Source: a virus. Taken from it: a stretch of 38,124 nucleotides of DNA. Where the stretch lies: positions 1-38,124 of the IMG/VR virus record IMGVR_UViG_3300047548_000040. The stretch is one strand, 5' to 3'. Made by a program: the position numbers and the translations under genes. The notes under the pieces are model-generated. The model did no database searches and was not told the origin of the DNA. It saw only the letters and a list, made by a program, of their open reading frames with translations. Shown here piece by piece: positions 7,001 to 16,082 of this stretch (position 1 is the stretch's first letter; the number at the start of each line of letters is the position of its first letter).

Positions 7001-8326
7001 ATGGCTGAACAAAATTTACTAAGTATCTTTGGTCCTACTCCAGAGCAACTACAAAAACAATTACAACAACAACAACAAGAAAGATCACTGTTTGCTGCTA
7101 GAATGGGTCCAGCTTATTCTGCTGGATATGGACTAGGTTCACTACTTGAAGGTGTAGTAAGTAAAGTATTTGGATTGGAAGATCCGGAACTTAAAAAAGC
7201 TAAAGATGTTCGAGAAGCATATCAATCTGTACTAGAAAGATCTGGGGGTACTATTGGTGATCGTGGTGCTTTTCTTGATCAAATGCAATATGAGTTGCAG
7301 GAAAGAGGTCAGCCAGAGTTAGCTGCTACAGCTGGATTAAGCGCAGAAGATTTTAGACTTACACAACAAAAGAGAGAACAAGAACTTCTTGATGCAGAAG
7401 CTTTTAGACGTTATAGAGAATCTCAAACTGCTGAAAATGAGATGGATTTTAAAACTAAAGCTCAACCTATGGTTTATGCTTTAGGTAGTCAGTTAGATGC
7501 TATGATTAAAAGTAATGCTAAGCCAGAAGTTATTCAAGCTGCTTTGCAAAAGGCTCTTCCATTCTTAGAAAAAGTAGGAGTAGATACAGAAGCAATTAGT
7601 TCTGCTCAAAGCTTGCCAGATCTACAAGCAGCTGTCGCTGGTCTTCGTGCATATGGTACTGATGTTAAAACTGAATCTAAAAATGTAAGGGCTGCTGCAA
7701 GTGCGGCTTTTAAAGAGAAACAGTTTAATAAAACATATAGTTTAAAAGAAAAATTATTTACTAGTAATAATGAATGGAAACAAAAAAATTATGCATTAAG
7801 TCAAAGACGAGTTAATCTTTTAGAATCTAATGCTAATAATGCGCAAAAATTTAAAACAATTAAACTTTTATCTCAGAGCTATGGAGATCAAATAAAAGTT
7901 AATCAAGGTAATATTAAAGAGATCGATAATGAAATTAAAAGATTAAATACAAGTCTAATGGAATTACAAAAAGGAAATGTTTATTATGATTCTAAAGGAC
8001 AGTTAATTAGTACAAGCAATCCAGAAATTGTTGAAGATCAAATTGAGGCTTTTAATAAAGAAATACAAAGTTTAGAAGCTGCACGACAACAATTGCTATA
8101 TCAATCAGATCAATTAGATAGTGAGCGTTCTAATATTATTAGAGAAACTGCAGGCTTAGCCCCACAAAAACAGTTTAGTACTAATACTGGGTATAAATTT
8201 GTAACAGGTGTTAATGCTAAAGATAAAGAAGCGTATCTTAAAGCAATGAAGGCAGCTAGAACTTCTGATGAACGTTTAAATATTCAAAGAAAAGCATTTG
8301 AGTTTGGTTTAGTGGAGCCTAAGTAA
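7001..8326 (+). CDS. Internal virion / DNA ejection protein, coiled-coil
   Basis: A 441-residue helical protein. Near the start is a Gln-rich run (residues 16-27). Residues 20-60 contain a small Gly/Ala segment; the rest is mostly charged helix, with a strong coiled-coil from about 285 to 385 (KINxxNIKEIDNEIKRLNTSL-like heptads). The coding DNA of about 7690-8070 is noticeably more AT-rich than its neighbours. An AGAGGATA site precedes the ATG and the stop overlaps the next ATG (TAATG). It is the middle of three genes between fibre and terminator, the expected place for ejection proteins. Confidence 0.65.
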   Translation: MAEQNLLSIFGPTPEQLQKQLQQQQQERSLFAARMGPAYSAGYGLGSLLEGVVSKVFGLEDPELKKAKDVREAYQSVLERSGGTIGDRGAFLDQMQYELQERGQPELAATAGLSAEDFRLTQQKREQELLDAEAFRRYRESQTAENEMDFKTKAQPMVYALGSQLDAMIKSNAKPEVIQAALQKALPFLEKVGVDTEAISSAQSLPDLQAAVAGLRAYGTDVKTESKNVRAAASAAFKEKQFNKTYSLKEKLFTSNNEWKQKNYALSQRRVNLLESNANNAQKFKTIKLLSQSYGDQIKVNQGNIKEIDNEIKRLNTSLMELQKGNVYYDSKGQLISTSNPEIVEDQIEAFNKEIQSLEAARQQLLYQSDQLDSERSNIIRETAGLAPQKQFSTNTGYKFVTGVNAKDKEAYLKAMKAARTSDERLNIQRKAFEFGLVEPK

Positions 8327-11300
8327 TGGCAAAATCTTTTGCTGAGTATCTACAAGAAAGTGGGACTGCTCCTACTAGTCAAGAAGAAAAGCCGGTAACT
8401 CCTCAAGAGCGTCCTTCTTCTTTTGCTGCTTACCTTTCACAGCCAGATCAGGAAGTGAAACAAGAAGTAGCTGCAAAACCTAAGCCTGATGATGAAAACT
8501 GGGCAGGCACTGGTCCGTCTATGTCTTTTGGCGAGTACTTAAAGTCTGGCTTTGCTGGTCGTTTTGTTACTAATGCTATTAGAGGTGACAGCGAACTAAT
8601 GATGCAAGCAGATGAGACTGCTAAGAAACAATTAGGTCCTAATTACAAACAAGATCCTATGAAGTTCCAACAAGTATTTACAGATGAGTATCGTAAACTT
8701 GTTACTGAAAGGGATGAGCTAGTTAAACAGGAAAGACTTAAGAATCCTGAACCTACCTTTTCTAAATCAATACAAGACTTTGGTAAAGAACTTGTTACTA
8801 ATCCTTGGCAAACAGCCAAGAGTATGGTATATGAGTTAGGTAAAGATCCTGAACTGCTATTCTTAGGCAGTATGTTCTCTGCTCCTAAAGCTGCAGCTAC
8901 TACAGCTAATGTAGGTAAAACTGCTAAGGCAGTTAGTGTAGCAAAAGATATTGGTAAGTCTGCAGCAAAAGCTGGAACTACTGGTTTAGTTGCAGAAACA
9001 GTAGCTCAAGTAGGTCAACCCGGTGGTATGGATACACAAAGAATATTAAATACTGCTGGTAACTTTGCTGTTCTAGGGGCAACCATACATGCAGGAGCAA
9101 AAGGATATAAGAGTGTCTTTGGTAAATCTAAAACTCCAGCAGAAGCTACTGACAGTATTAAAGATTTAAATGATAATCTTAATAAACTTGAGACAGAAAT
9201 AGAAGGTTTTAAGCAACAAGATCTTTCAGGTATGGAAATGCCTGAGACTCCCAAGTTTGTATATCATGGTACTAGAGGCAATGTTACTCAGTGGATAGAC
9301 GCTGAAGGCAATTTACACTTAAAACCTTCTGAAAACTTTGATAAAAAGGTATCTAGTATTTCCTTTGCTGAAGATCCTGTTGTAGCTGAAGACTACGCTA
9401 CTAGAATGAAAGGCTATGGTCCAGAGGGTCGTGACTTTACTGGCTCTAAACTGATTAAGATTGACTCCTCTAAGTTACCTAACTTAACCAAGGAAACTAT
9501 GGGTGAGTTGGCTATCAACACAAAGGATGAGGTTGTCATTCCTAAAGGTAGCTTTGAGATTGAAAAACTTGCTGGTCATGATTTGCTAAAAGAAGATCCT
9601 CGGTACAAGTTTTATGACTTTTTAGTAGATGAGTATGGAGAGTATGAAACAGAGGCTACTTTTGGGGACAGAGAACTTTACATAAATAGATATAAAGATT
9701 ATGTAAACTCTATAAAAGAAGCTGATCCTACTTCACAGTTTGCTAAGGATGTAGATGCGGCTGAAAAGCTAAAGCTAGACTTGTCTACTAGACTAGAAAG
9801 ACTCTATCCTGAGAAGGCAGATGTTTCTCCTACTTTAAAAGTAGCTGGTGATGTTTTTAAAGAGTTTGATTCAGAGACTGCTACAGAAGCAGTAATGAAA
9901 ACATTGAGAGAAATTAATGTTAACAATCGTTTATCTACTATATGGAGACGTACGATTGAAAAACTTATTCCTGAAGCAAGTGTTCGGGAACGTACTACTA
10001 TGGCTCTTGAAGGTGAGAGATCCTATGATAAGTTACTTACTGATGAAGAGAAACGTCAGACACTATATGGTGATACTGCGGAAGTAAGAGCTGAAAAAGA
10101 AGCTAAGAACATTCGTCCTGAGATTGGTCTTACTGGGGTTTTAAATTTATATGAAGCTGCTGCTAATAGACTAGGTATTGGTGGACGTACTGATGCTGCC
10201 TTACCTGATAATGCTTTTAGAACTTTTTGGGATAACTATAAAAAAAGAAATGGTCTAATAAATAAACCAGTACCTGAACAGATTGAACATTTAAATAATA
10301 AATTAACAAAGCTACGTTATGCTGTGAACAGATTAGAAATGCTGCCTTCAGAAGAGCATGCTATTCCTGTAATGAAACAGATTCAAGGTAAGCTAGCAGA
10401 GATAGGTAAAGTAGCCCAAGAACAAGGCTTAATGGAACACCTTCGTCACAACTATATATCCCATGTTCTTAACTGGAGTGAGAGTGCCTTGTCTGAAGGA
10501 CAGCGTCGTACTTTAGTTGATGCTCTCTTTAGTGATAAGAAGAGTAGGTTTAACCGTGACTTTACACAGCATCGTGTTTATAATACCATTAGAGAACTAG
10601 AGGCTGCTGTATATGACACAGGTAAACAATTAGGTATTGATACTCGTGGTGTTAAAGTAGAACGTGATGTAGCAAAGATTGCTGAGATCTATCAGAAGTC
10701 TATGATGAATGCTAGTTTGATTAAACGTTTACTAAATCATCTGGAAAAAACTACTACTAAAAACTTAATGGGTGATGACATTCCTTTAATTACTAAAGAT
10801 CCTCAAATAGCTTTTAGACATAAGTATCAGTTCTTTGAAGGCAAAGGGTCTCAAGGATTAGAAGGGTATGCCATACATCCTGACATTGTAGACTTAATGA
10901 GGTTTATTGCAAATCAAACAGACCCTAATATTATACTTAAAGCAATGGGTCAAGTCTCTATGCTTTCTAAGTACTTAACTACAATGGCATCATTATTCCA
11001 TGCTACATCTTTATTTGTAGCTAGAGCTACTTCTACTCCCGGAACTATGCTTAAAGAGGTATTTACTGGTGGTAGAGGAACTCGTCTAGCATTAGAAGAG
11101 TTAGAAAACAATGGGCTTAGTGAGTCTGTTAAAGGAGCACAACGTGGAGGTCTACAAATTGAATTACCTGAAGATGCAGCTAGAACTGTTCTTACAGATA
11201 TTTCTAACTCAGCTGATAAACTAGTAGGTAAAGTAGTAGGCAAAGAAGATATAAGAGTAACTCGTAGAGTTGTAGATCCTCTTGAAGAAAAGCTATTACA

Positions 11301-12234
11301 AAAAATGAATAGATTTACTTGGGACTACATGCACGCTGCTGGCAAACTACACTTATATCAAACTTGGTTTAGTAAAATCAAGGCAAAGAACCCAGAGTTA
11401 TCTGATGAAGCTATTGCTAAAGAAGTAGCAAGTTATGTTAATAATACTTTGGGTGGATTAGACTGGTTAAAAATAGCACAAGAATCGTCTAATCAATATG
11501 TAAGATGGTTTGCAATGAAAGCTTTAAATCCACAAGGTAGACAGTGGATGCAAGCTATTTTATTTGCACCTGATTGGACTATATCTACAATTAGATCCTT
11601 TACTAAAGCTTTACCTAAAGAGTTATTAAAACCACAGAACTGGGAACTAAGAGAGGGTATTAAAGGATTTAAAAATCCTAAAGTAGAAGCTGATTTAGCT
11701 AGGCGGTATGTAGTTAATACTGCTATTATGTGGTTAACTATTCTTAATGGATTTAACTATGCATTTAGTGGACATTTTATATGGGAAAATGAAGACCCAA
11801 CTCGTGTTGATTTAGGTGATGGTACTACTATGCAAATGTCTAAGCACTCTATGGAATTTGCAGAGTGGGTATTACATCCTCTTAAAACAGCTTCTAACAA
11901 GTTAGCTATTATTCCTAAGACTGCTTTTACTGCTTACCTTGCTTCTCAAGGTATGGCTAGGGATATTAAAACACCTTTTGGCAAGATAGAAGGTAACTCA
12001 CTATTTGGAATTGCCGCAGCAGGTGGACAAGGTCTTATTCCATTCCAAGTTAATGCTGCAGTAAGCGCACCAGCAGGAGAAAAAACTAAACGAGGTCTTG
12101 CAAGTTTCTTAGGTATACCTATCTATGGTCAAACAAATAAAATGAATACGTCTCCTGATATACTAATGGAAAGAAAAAAACAGAAGAAAGAATCAAGACG
12201 TGAAAATAAGCTAGAAAAAATGCAACAAAGATAA
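8326..12234 (+). CDS. Large internal virion / ejection protein with a putative ADP-ribosyltransferase domain
   Basis: A 1302-residue protein, the largest in the genome and last in the late operon, as for big ejected core proteins of podoviruses. The N-terminus carries three copies of a short motif, SFAEYL (4-9), SFAAYL (32-37) and SFGEYL (67-72). Residues about 309-412 resemble an ADP-ribosyltransferase fold: FVYHGTRG with His314, then ISFAEDPVVAEDYATR (about 345-360), then DEVVIPKGSFEI with Glu402. That gives the H / aromatic-A-YA / E-x-x-P order of many toxin and polyvalent-protein ARTs. The remainder is helical, with a hydrophobic stretch near 1130-1155. It could modify a host target on injection; the ART reading is from motif spacing only. 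Confidence 0.7.
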   Translation: MAKSFAEYLQESGTAPTSQEEKPVTPQERPSSFAAYLSQPDQEVKQEVAAKPKPDDENWAGTGPSMSFGEYLKSGFAGRFVTNAIRGDSELMMQADETAKKQLGPNYKQDPMKFQQVFTDEYRKLVTERDELVKQERLKNPEPTFSKSIQDFGKELVTNPWQTAKSMVYELGKDPELLFLGSMFSAPKAAATTANVGKTAKAVSVAKDIGKSAAKAGTTGLVAETVAQVGQPGGMDTQRILNTAGNFAVLGATIHAGAKGYKSVFGKSKTPAEATDSIKDLNDNLNKLETEIEGFKQQDLSGMEMPETPKFVYHGTRGNVTQWIDAEGNLHLKPSENFDKKVSSISFAEDPVVAEDYATRMKGYGPEGRDFTGSKLIKIDSSKLPNLTKETMGELAINTKDEVVIPKGSFEIEKLAGHDLLKEDPRYKFYDFLVDEYGEYETEATFGDRELYINRYKDYVNSIKEADPTSQFAKDVDAAEKLKLDLSTRLERLYPEKADVSPTLKVAGDVFKEFDSETATEAVMKTLREINVNNRLSTIWRRTIEKLIPEASVRERTTMALEGERSYDKLLTDEEKRQTLYGDTAEVRAEKEAKNIRPEIGLTGVLNLYEAAANRLGIGGRTDAALPDNAFRTFWDNYKKRNGLINKPVPEQIEHLNNKLTKLRYAVNRLEMLPSEEHAIPVMKQIQGKLAEIGKVAQEQGLMEHLRHNYISHVLNWSESALSEGQRRTLVDALFSDKKSRFNRDFTQHRVYNTIRELEAAVYDTGKQLGIDTRGVKVERDVAKIAEIYQKSMMNASLIKRLLNHLEKTTTKNLMGDDIPLITKDPQIAFRHKYQFFEGKGSQGLEGYAIHPDIVDLMRFIANQTDPNIILKAMGQVSMLSKYLTTMASLFHATSLFVARATSTPGTMLKEVFTGGRGTRLALEELENNGLSESVKGAQRGGLQIELPEDAARTVLTDISNSADKLVGKVVGKEDIRVTRRVVDPLEEKLLQKMNRFTWDYMHAAGKLHLYQTWFSKIKAKNPELSDEAIAKEVASYVNNTLGGLDWLKIAQESSNQYVRWFAMKALNPQGRQWMQAILFAPDWTISTIRSFTKALPKELLKPQNWELREGIKGFKNPKVEADLARRYVVNTAIMWLTILNGFNYAFSGHFIWENEDPTRVDLGDGTTMQMSKHSMEFAEWVLHPLKTASNKLAIIPKTAFTAYLASQGMARDIKTPFGKIEGNSLFGIAAAGGQGLIPFQVNAAVSAPAGEKTKRGLASFLGIPIYGQTNKMNTSPDILMERKKQKKESRRENKLEKMQQR

Positions 12235-12261
12235 AATCGACCTTCACAATCAACGTATATT

Positions 12262-12302
12262 AAAAGAAAAAAGGCCACCTAATATGATGGCCTTTCTTTT
12301 TA
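12262..12302. terminator. Bidirectional intrinsic terminator between convergent operons
   Basis: Arms AAAGGCCA (12270-12277) and TGGCCTTT (12288-12295) with a 10-base loop, flanked by an A-run on the left and a T-run on the right, so it can work for both strands. It lies between the end of the late plus-strand operon (12234) and the end of the minus-strand operon (12347). Confidence 0.9.
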
Positions 12303-12346
12303 CCTATCGTTTAATATAGCGCTTTCTAGATATGTCTATGACGATT

Positions 12347-12478
12347 TCACTGTTTTTTAGGGAATTCTACTAGAACTCTAACAATTAAAAGGTCAATGAT
12401 TAAGAAATTAGATAGCTCATCATCTACTAACTCGATACCAACTGAGCATCCACCTATAAGTTCTAGCATTATTAACAT
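12347..12478 (-). CDS. Small hydrophobic protein, unknown
   Basis: A 43-residue protein with LIGGCSVGIELVDDELSNF followed by LIIDLLIVRVLVEFPKK. The VGIExxxDxxxxxLxIDLxxxR layout resembles tiny conserved proteins at this position in other marine podoviruses (from memory). An AGGATA site precedes the ATG. It is the last gene of the minus-strand operon, 12 bases after the reductase stop and just before the shared terminator. Short length limits confidence; function unknown. Confidence 0.6.
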   Translation of the reverse strand: MLIMLELIGGCSVGIELVDDELSNFLIIDLLIVRVLVEFPKKQ

Positions 12479-12490
12479 AATTTATCCTTA

Positions 12491-14368
12491 TTAAATTTCA
12501 CAACTGCCTCCAGTACATGCTAAAGTTTGTGCACCTTCTGTATTGTCATCGTGTTCTACAAAATCCTCCCATGTTATGTTAGTTGGTATGTCCTTAATTA
12601 ACTCTTCATACTGTGATTTAGTAATGTCCTCGTAAGGAGCTTGCTGATATGTATGGTTTGAGTGAGGTAAGAAAGATACACCACTTACTTCATCAAAGTA
12701 TTTCCATACCCATGCACCAACTTCAGGCCATTCTTCATCTTTAACAGTAATAGTTACTGAAGGTTTGTGTTCACACCAATGACGTTGATATATTAGCCAT
12801 AGATCTAGTTGTTCAATAGCTGTTAAATCAGTTCTAGTAATTGCACCTTCAGGTGCTTTCATTGGGAATGTAAACACTGCTGTAGAATCAGGTCTAAATA
12901 CTTCATCTTCTACAGGTACACCTTTATTTTTTAAGTATTGGTAGATTGGGTCCTTTTTGTCCATGCGTATACGTCGCAGATAGTAATCGTTGTGGCGAGC
13001 ATGGATGCCACTAGCACTATCAACCAACTGAGAAACTGTTCCAGAGGGTTTAACACAAGTGATAGAAGCAGAAGCTGGAATACCAAGCTTTGCAGCAAGT
13101 TCTTCGTTTGTACGTCTAGCATAATCTCTTAAACCTTTTAACATATGAGGATCAGGATTACTTGTTAAAGGACAATCCATAATACCTGTTAATGAAACAC
13201 CTAATAATCGTTCTTCTTCTGTATTCTTTTTCCAATCTTCAGATAGGAATTGGAAGTCAGTTAAAGTAGATTGAATAGTTCCTAGTATTGTTGCAAGTCT
13301 AACTTTATTTCTGAGAGTAGATTCGGTATCTTCTTGCCGAACAACCACTTCTGTAAGATTGCAGAACTGTTTATCACGGAGGATAATCTCTGAGCATGGG
13401 TTGGTTCCATAGCTATGATCTGCACTTCTTCTTCCCCAACGAGCTGCCTGATTTTGAGAAGCAACACGATTAAAGATTCCTCGTTCACCTGATTTAGATT
13501 TAACGAGAGATAACCACTCTTCCATAAAAGTTTCACTATCGGGTCGTTCTGTATAGGCGACTGAGTTGTTTGCCAATCCTCTATGTGGATATTCATTGTA
13601 CCATGCTCCCATCTTAGCTTCACGCATACGTCTGTCTGTTAAGTTAGATAGAGAGATTAAGGCAGAGCGACGTACACCACCTACTACAACGATCTCTCCA
13701 ATCATACACATGATATCATGTACTTCTATTGATGTGAGTTTTCGTCCACGAGCCTCTGTAAAAGTATTAACCGTGAAGTCAAATAGTCGCTTAAGTGGCT
13801 CAGGTCCTGATGCTCGTCCACCAAAAGTTTTAAGTCTTGCTCCAGCTGGTCGAACCTTTGAGTAATCAATCTCAGGGATATCTCCTTCCCACAAAGAAGA
13901 GAGAAGTTTCTTGAAGGCTTTTGCCCATCCGAGTTTGCTGTCTTGTACAACGATGACATCATCTACCTTTCGTAATGTTTCAGGAACTGTTGGAAGTTTA
14001 GAAATCTCTTGACGTTCACAAGAGAAACCTACACCCGTACCATTCATTAAGATATAAAGAGCCTCGCTAAATGCTCGCTTACTGTTGACAGCAAGGTAGC
14101 TACAATTATAAGCACTAATATTATCTCTCTCACAAGCTTCTCCCGCTGTCATAAGTAAACGCATTGAAGGCATAACTTCTAAGTTTAAGATAGCTTGCTT
14201 CAATTCTTTTAAATCTACCTCGCTAGCTTTATCACCAAGCTTAGCTTCTAGGTATCCTATTAATCTTGTTACTGTTTGATCCCATGACTCACGTTTCTGT
14301 AACTCAGGAATGTATCGAGAGTATCGAGACCTGTGAATAATGGATTGATATAATGAAGGTAGTTCCAT
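12491..14368 (-). CDS. nrdJ: Adenosylcobalamin-dependent (class II) ribonucleoside-triphosphate reductase
   Basis: A 625-residue enzyme that makes deoxynucleotides for phage replication. Key elements: YNCSYL with the first redox Cys; MNGTGVGFSCE; NPCSEI...QFCNLTEV, where two Cys are 11 residues apart like C408/C419 of the Lactobacillus monomeric enzyme; and a C-terminal ACTGGSCEI pair five apart, like C731/C736. It therefore needs B12 from the host. I start it at the ATG at 14368, four bases after AAGGAG; a longer start at 14464 would run through a separate small gene and has no advantage. Typical of cobavirus-like podoviruses. Confidence 0.93.
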   Translation of the reverse strand: MELPSLYQSIIHRSRYSRYIPELQKRESWDQTVTRLIGYLEAKLGDKASEVDLKELKQAILNLEVMPSMRLLMTAGEACERDNISAYNCSYLAVNSKRAFSEALYILMNGTGVGFSCERQEISKLPTVPETLRKVDDVIVVQDSKLGWAKAFKKLLSSLWEGDIPEIDYSKVRPAGARLKTFGGRASGPEPLKRLFDFTVNTFTEARGRKLTSIEVHDIMCMIGEIVVVGGVRRSALISLSNLTDRRMREAKMGAWYNEYPHRGLANNSVAYTERPDSETFMEEWLSLVKSKSGERGIFNRVASQNQAARWGRRSADHSYGTNPCSEIILRDKQFCNLTEVVVRQEDTESTLRNKVRLATILGTIQSTLTDFQFLSEDWKKNTEEERLLGVSLTGIMDCPLTSNPDPHMLKGLRDYARRTNEELAAKLGIPASASITCVKPSGTVSQLVDSASGIHARHNDYYLRRIRMDKKDPIYQYLKNKGVPVEDEVFRPDSTAVFTFPMKAPEGAITRTDLTAIEQLDLWLIYQRHWCEHKPSVTITVKDEEWPEVGAWVWKYFDEVSGVSFLPHSNHTYQQAPYEDITKSQYEELIKDIPTNITWEDFVEHDDNTEGAQTLACTGGSCEI

Positions 14369-14430
14369 GTTACTCCTTAATGCAGGTACGTTATATAAAT
14401 TGATGGGTGGAAATAGTATCAGAGGCCAGT

Positions 14431-14589
14431 CTATAACTCTAGTTCTGCTACTATCTTGTCCCATTTATCTTCTATCTTATCTTCAAAAGCATTAACAATA
14501 TCTTCAGTAGTCAGTCCTAGAAAGTCTATGATGTCTACTTCATCTACTTGTTCTATTATCTTTTCTTTAAGTTCTTGTAGTGTCAACAC
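14431..14589 (-). CDS. Small acidic helical protein, unknown
   Basis: A 52-residue protein starting with GTG (a TTG follows as the next codon). The sequence includes LQELKEKIIEQVDEVDIIDF and GLTTEDIVNAFEDKIEDKWD, amphipathic and acidic. An AAGGA lies about 9 bases upstream. It overlaps the end of the DUF3310 gene by about 20 bases and fills the gap before the reductase, which argues for the shorter reductase start. I recall LTTEDL...FxDKI small proteins near phage replication genes, without known function. Confidence 0.65.
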   Translation of the reverse strand: MLTLQELKEKIIEQVDEVDIIDFLGLTTEDIVNAFEDKIEDKWDKIVAELEL

Positions 14590-14794
14590 TTTCAAATTCC
14601 TTTAACAGCTCTATAAAATGGATTGCTTTATCTAGATCTTGAATACCTCCTTTGTCTTTCCACCTACAAAGATACTTAATAGCCGTGGCTTCTAAGTAAG
14701 GTATACCATTTATATGGCAGAACTCAGCAGGTTGGATTTTAAATTGCTTGTAGTGATTACCACCAACCTGTTTCTCTAGTGCATTAGTGTGCAT
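14567..14794 (-). CDS. DUF3310 family protein (nucleotide metabolism-associated)
   Basis: A 75-residue protein matching DUF3310: VGGNHYKQFKIQPAEF near residues 10-25, then EATAIKYLCRWKDKGGIQDL and a short helix DKAIHFIELL. The family is widespread in phages, and its members are often annotated as nucleotide-kinase-like without proof. The ATG at 14794, within the end of the upstream exonuclease gene and after an AAAGGG, is preferred over a TTG two codons upstream. Proximity to the reductase supports a nucleotide-related role. Confidence 0.85.
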   Translation of the reverse strand: MHTNALEKQVGGNHYKQFKIQPAEFCHINGIPYLEATAIKYLCRWKDKGGIQDLDKAIHFIELLKEFESVDTTRT

Positions 14795-15533
14795 TAACAA
14801 CCCTTTCTACATTTCTGTCTCTAATATTCTTATTACCTCTGAACCAATTACCACAATCAGTACATTGATATCGTTGGAATTTACTTACAGACGTTAGAGA
14901 GTATCCTCGTTTCTGTACATGTTTACTACCACAGTTAGGACAAACAATCTCTTCATCATTAAAGATAGATAGATTGATATGGTGTTTAATCCAAGGTCTA
15001 AACTTATAGTAAACTTTCTCTAGTAAAACAACATCGTTCTTATTGTACTCTTCCATCATTGCCCATGCTTCAGGATTGTTAGCCATGCATTGAATCCAAA
15101 GATCATGTCCAATGTGAGAAGTCTTCTTGCCAAGTCCTAGTTGCTGTGCTACATAGTCTAGCTTGTTAGACACAAACCTAAACTGTTTCTTAGCTACTTG
15201 TAATAAGTCAATGTTCTTTACTGGACTAGGTGGATTTAACCCTGCTAGTAAGAACTCTTTATTAAGAGTAGGCATATCAAACTTATTACCATTATAGTGT
15301 ACTACTGCATCCGCTTCATCAATCAATGCATGTATTTTATCTAGCATTGTTTTGTGATCTGAATTGTAAACACTATCAAAGAAGATCTCATTACTATCTA
15401 ACCACTTAGCTGCAAAGCACATAGTGTATGACGATTCAAGTAACTGATTGATAGCAATGTTCTGTTGCCATATGCCCCATACATGTGCTGTATTAGGACT
15501 TGTTTCTATATCTAGCAGGAGTATCTTAGCCAT
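14784..15533 (-). CDS. DnaQ/RNase H-like 3'-5' exonuclease with C-terminal zinc ribbon
   Basis: A 249-residue two-domain protein. The N-terminal exonuclease has DIETSP (residues 8-13), VVHYNGNKFDMPTL (about 77-90) and EEYNKNDVVLLEKVY (about 161-175), which are the Exo I, II and III motifs. The C-terminus has CPNCGSKH...QCTDCGNWF (about 198-231), a four-Cys zinc ribbon for nucleic acid binding. This fusion recurs in podoviruses. It may degrade or proofread DNA or process RNA ends. It ends inside the DUF3310 gene and starts at the upstream stop, consistent with an operon. Confidence 0.85.
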   Translation of the reverse strand: MAKILLLDIETSPNTAHVWGIWQQNIAINQLLESSYTMCFAAKWLDSNEIFFDSVYNSDHKTMLDKIHALIDEADAVVHYNGNKFDMPTLNKEFLLAGLNPPSPVKNIDLLQVAKKQFRFVSNKLDYVAQQLGLGKKTSHIGHDLWIQCMANNPEAWAMMEEYNKNDVVLLEKVYYKFRPWIKHHINLSIFNDEEIVCPNCGSKHVQKRGYSLTSVSKFQRYQCTDCGNWFRGNKNIRDRNVERVVNAH

Positions 15534-15727
15534 TAGTGTACCTCATCTCCATCATCAGGGAACAAACTAATCTGTTGTTCATTTTCTTGTTTACTTACTG
15601 ATATAATTCCAAAGTGAATTAGATCCTTTAATGCATAATCCATAAGGAATGCAGCTTCATCACGGTCTACATGGAACTCAAAGTTAAGAGAACCATCATC
15701 ATTTTGCACACAGTTTCTTATAAGCAT
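15533..15727 (-). CDS. Small acidic protein, unknown
   Basis: A 64-residue protein with LNFEFHVDRDEAAFLMDYAL (about residues 14-33) and a Gln/Asp-rich tail (EQQISLFPDDGDE). The QxSLF-type segment near residues 51-56 resembles a sliding-clamp-binding motif, but the match is loose. It overlaps the end of the endonuclease I gene by about 29 bases and its stop overlaps the next start. Function unknown; a replication-associated role is only inferred from location. Confidence 0.7.
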   Translation of the reverse strand: MLIRNCVQNDDGSLNFEFHVDRDEAAFLMDYALKDLIHFGIISVSKQENEQQISLFPDDGDEVH

Positions 15728-16082
15728 TTATCCAATCCTTCCTGAAGTCTAACCATTCGAAGCCATTTGCTTCTGCCCACATAGCGTAGGTGGTCTTACT
15801 TCTTTTATTTAATTTATTATCAGCATTCTGAAATAGGAATATAACTCTTATGTCAGGATTGCTATCTCTAAACCAGATCATTTTTTTCCTAGTATCTAGA
15901 TCTAGTTTACCTTTTGCTTCTAAGTATACCTTACGTCTACCTGTCCTAAAGTCTGGAGTATAAGTCCTATCTTGAGCAGGTTGTACATACTTATACTTTT
16001 CAGGTTCATACTTAATAGAAGGGAAGTGTGACTTTAAATTCTTCCATACGCTCTCCTCAAATTTACTCTTGAATGTCGGCAT
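15699..16082 (-). CDS. Endonuclease I, Holliday-junction resolvase (T7 gp3 family)
   Basis: A 127-residue nuclease that aligns well by eye to T7 endonuclease I. KSKFEES supplies Glu9 (T7 Glu20), YTPDF supplies Asp44 (T7 Asp55), and YLEAKGK supplies Glu55 and Lys57 (T7 Glu65 and Lys67). The C-terminal TYAMWAEANGFEW matches the T7 YGEFCEKHGIKF region. It resolves branched replication intermediates and helps break down host DNA. It sits between exonuclease genes and overlaps both neighbours. Confidence 0.92.
   Translation of the reverse strand: MPTFKSKFEESVWKNLKSHFPSIKYEPEKYKYVQPAQDRTYTPDFRTGRRKVYLEAKGKLDLDTRKKMIWFRDSNPDIRVIFLFQNADNKLNKRSKTTYAMWAEANGFEWLDFRKDWINAYKKLCAK

Noticed and set aside
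14369-14464. N-terminal extension of the ribonucleotide reductase
   Set aside because: Overlaps the separate 52-residue gene in another frame, while AAGGAG is correctly placed for the ATG at 14368 where similarity begins.
15540-15600. Sliding-clamp-binding motif in the 64-residue protein
   Set aside because: QQISLF is close to a clamp-binding pentapeptide, but the window has no clamp gene and the match could be chance.
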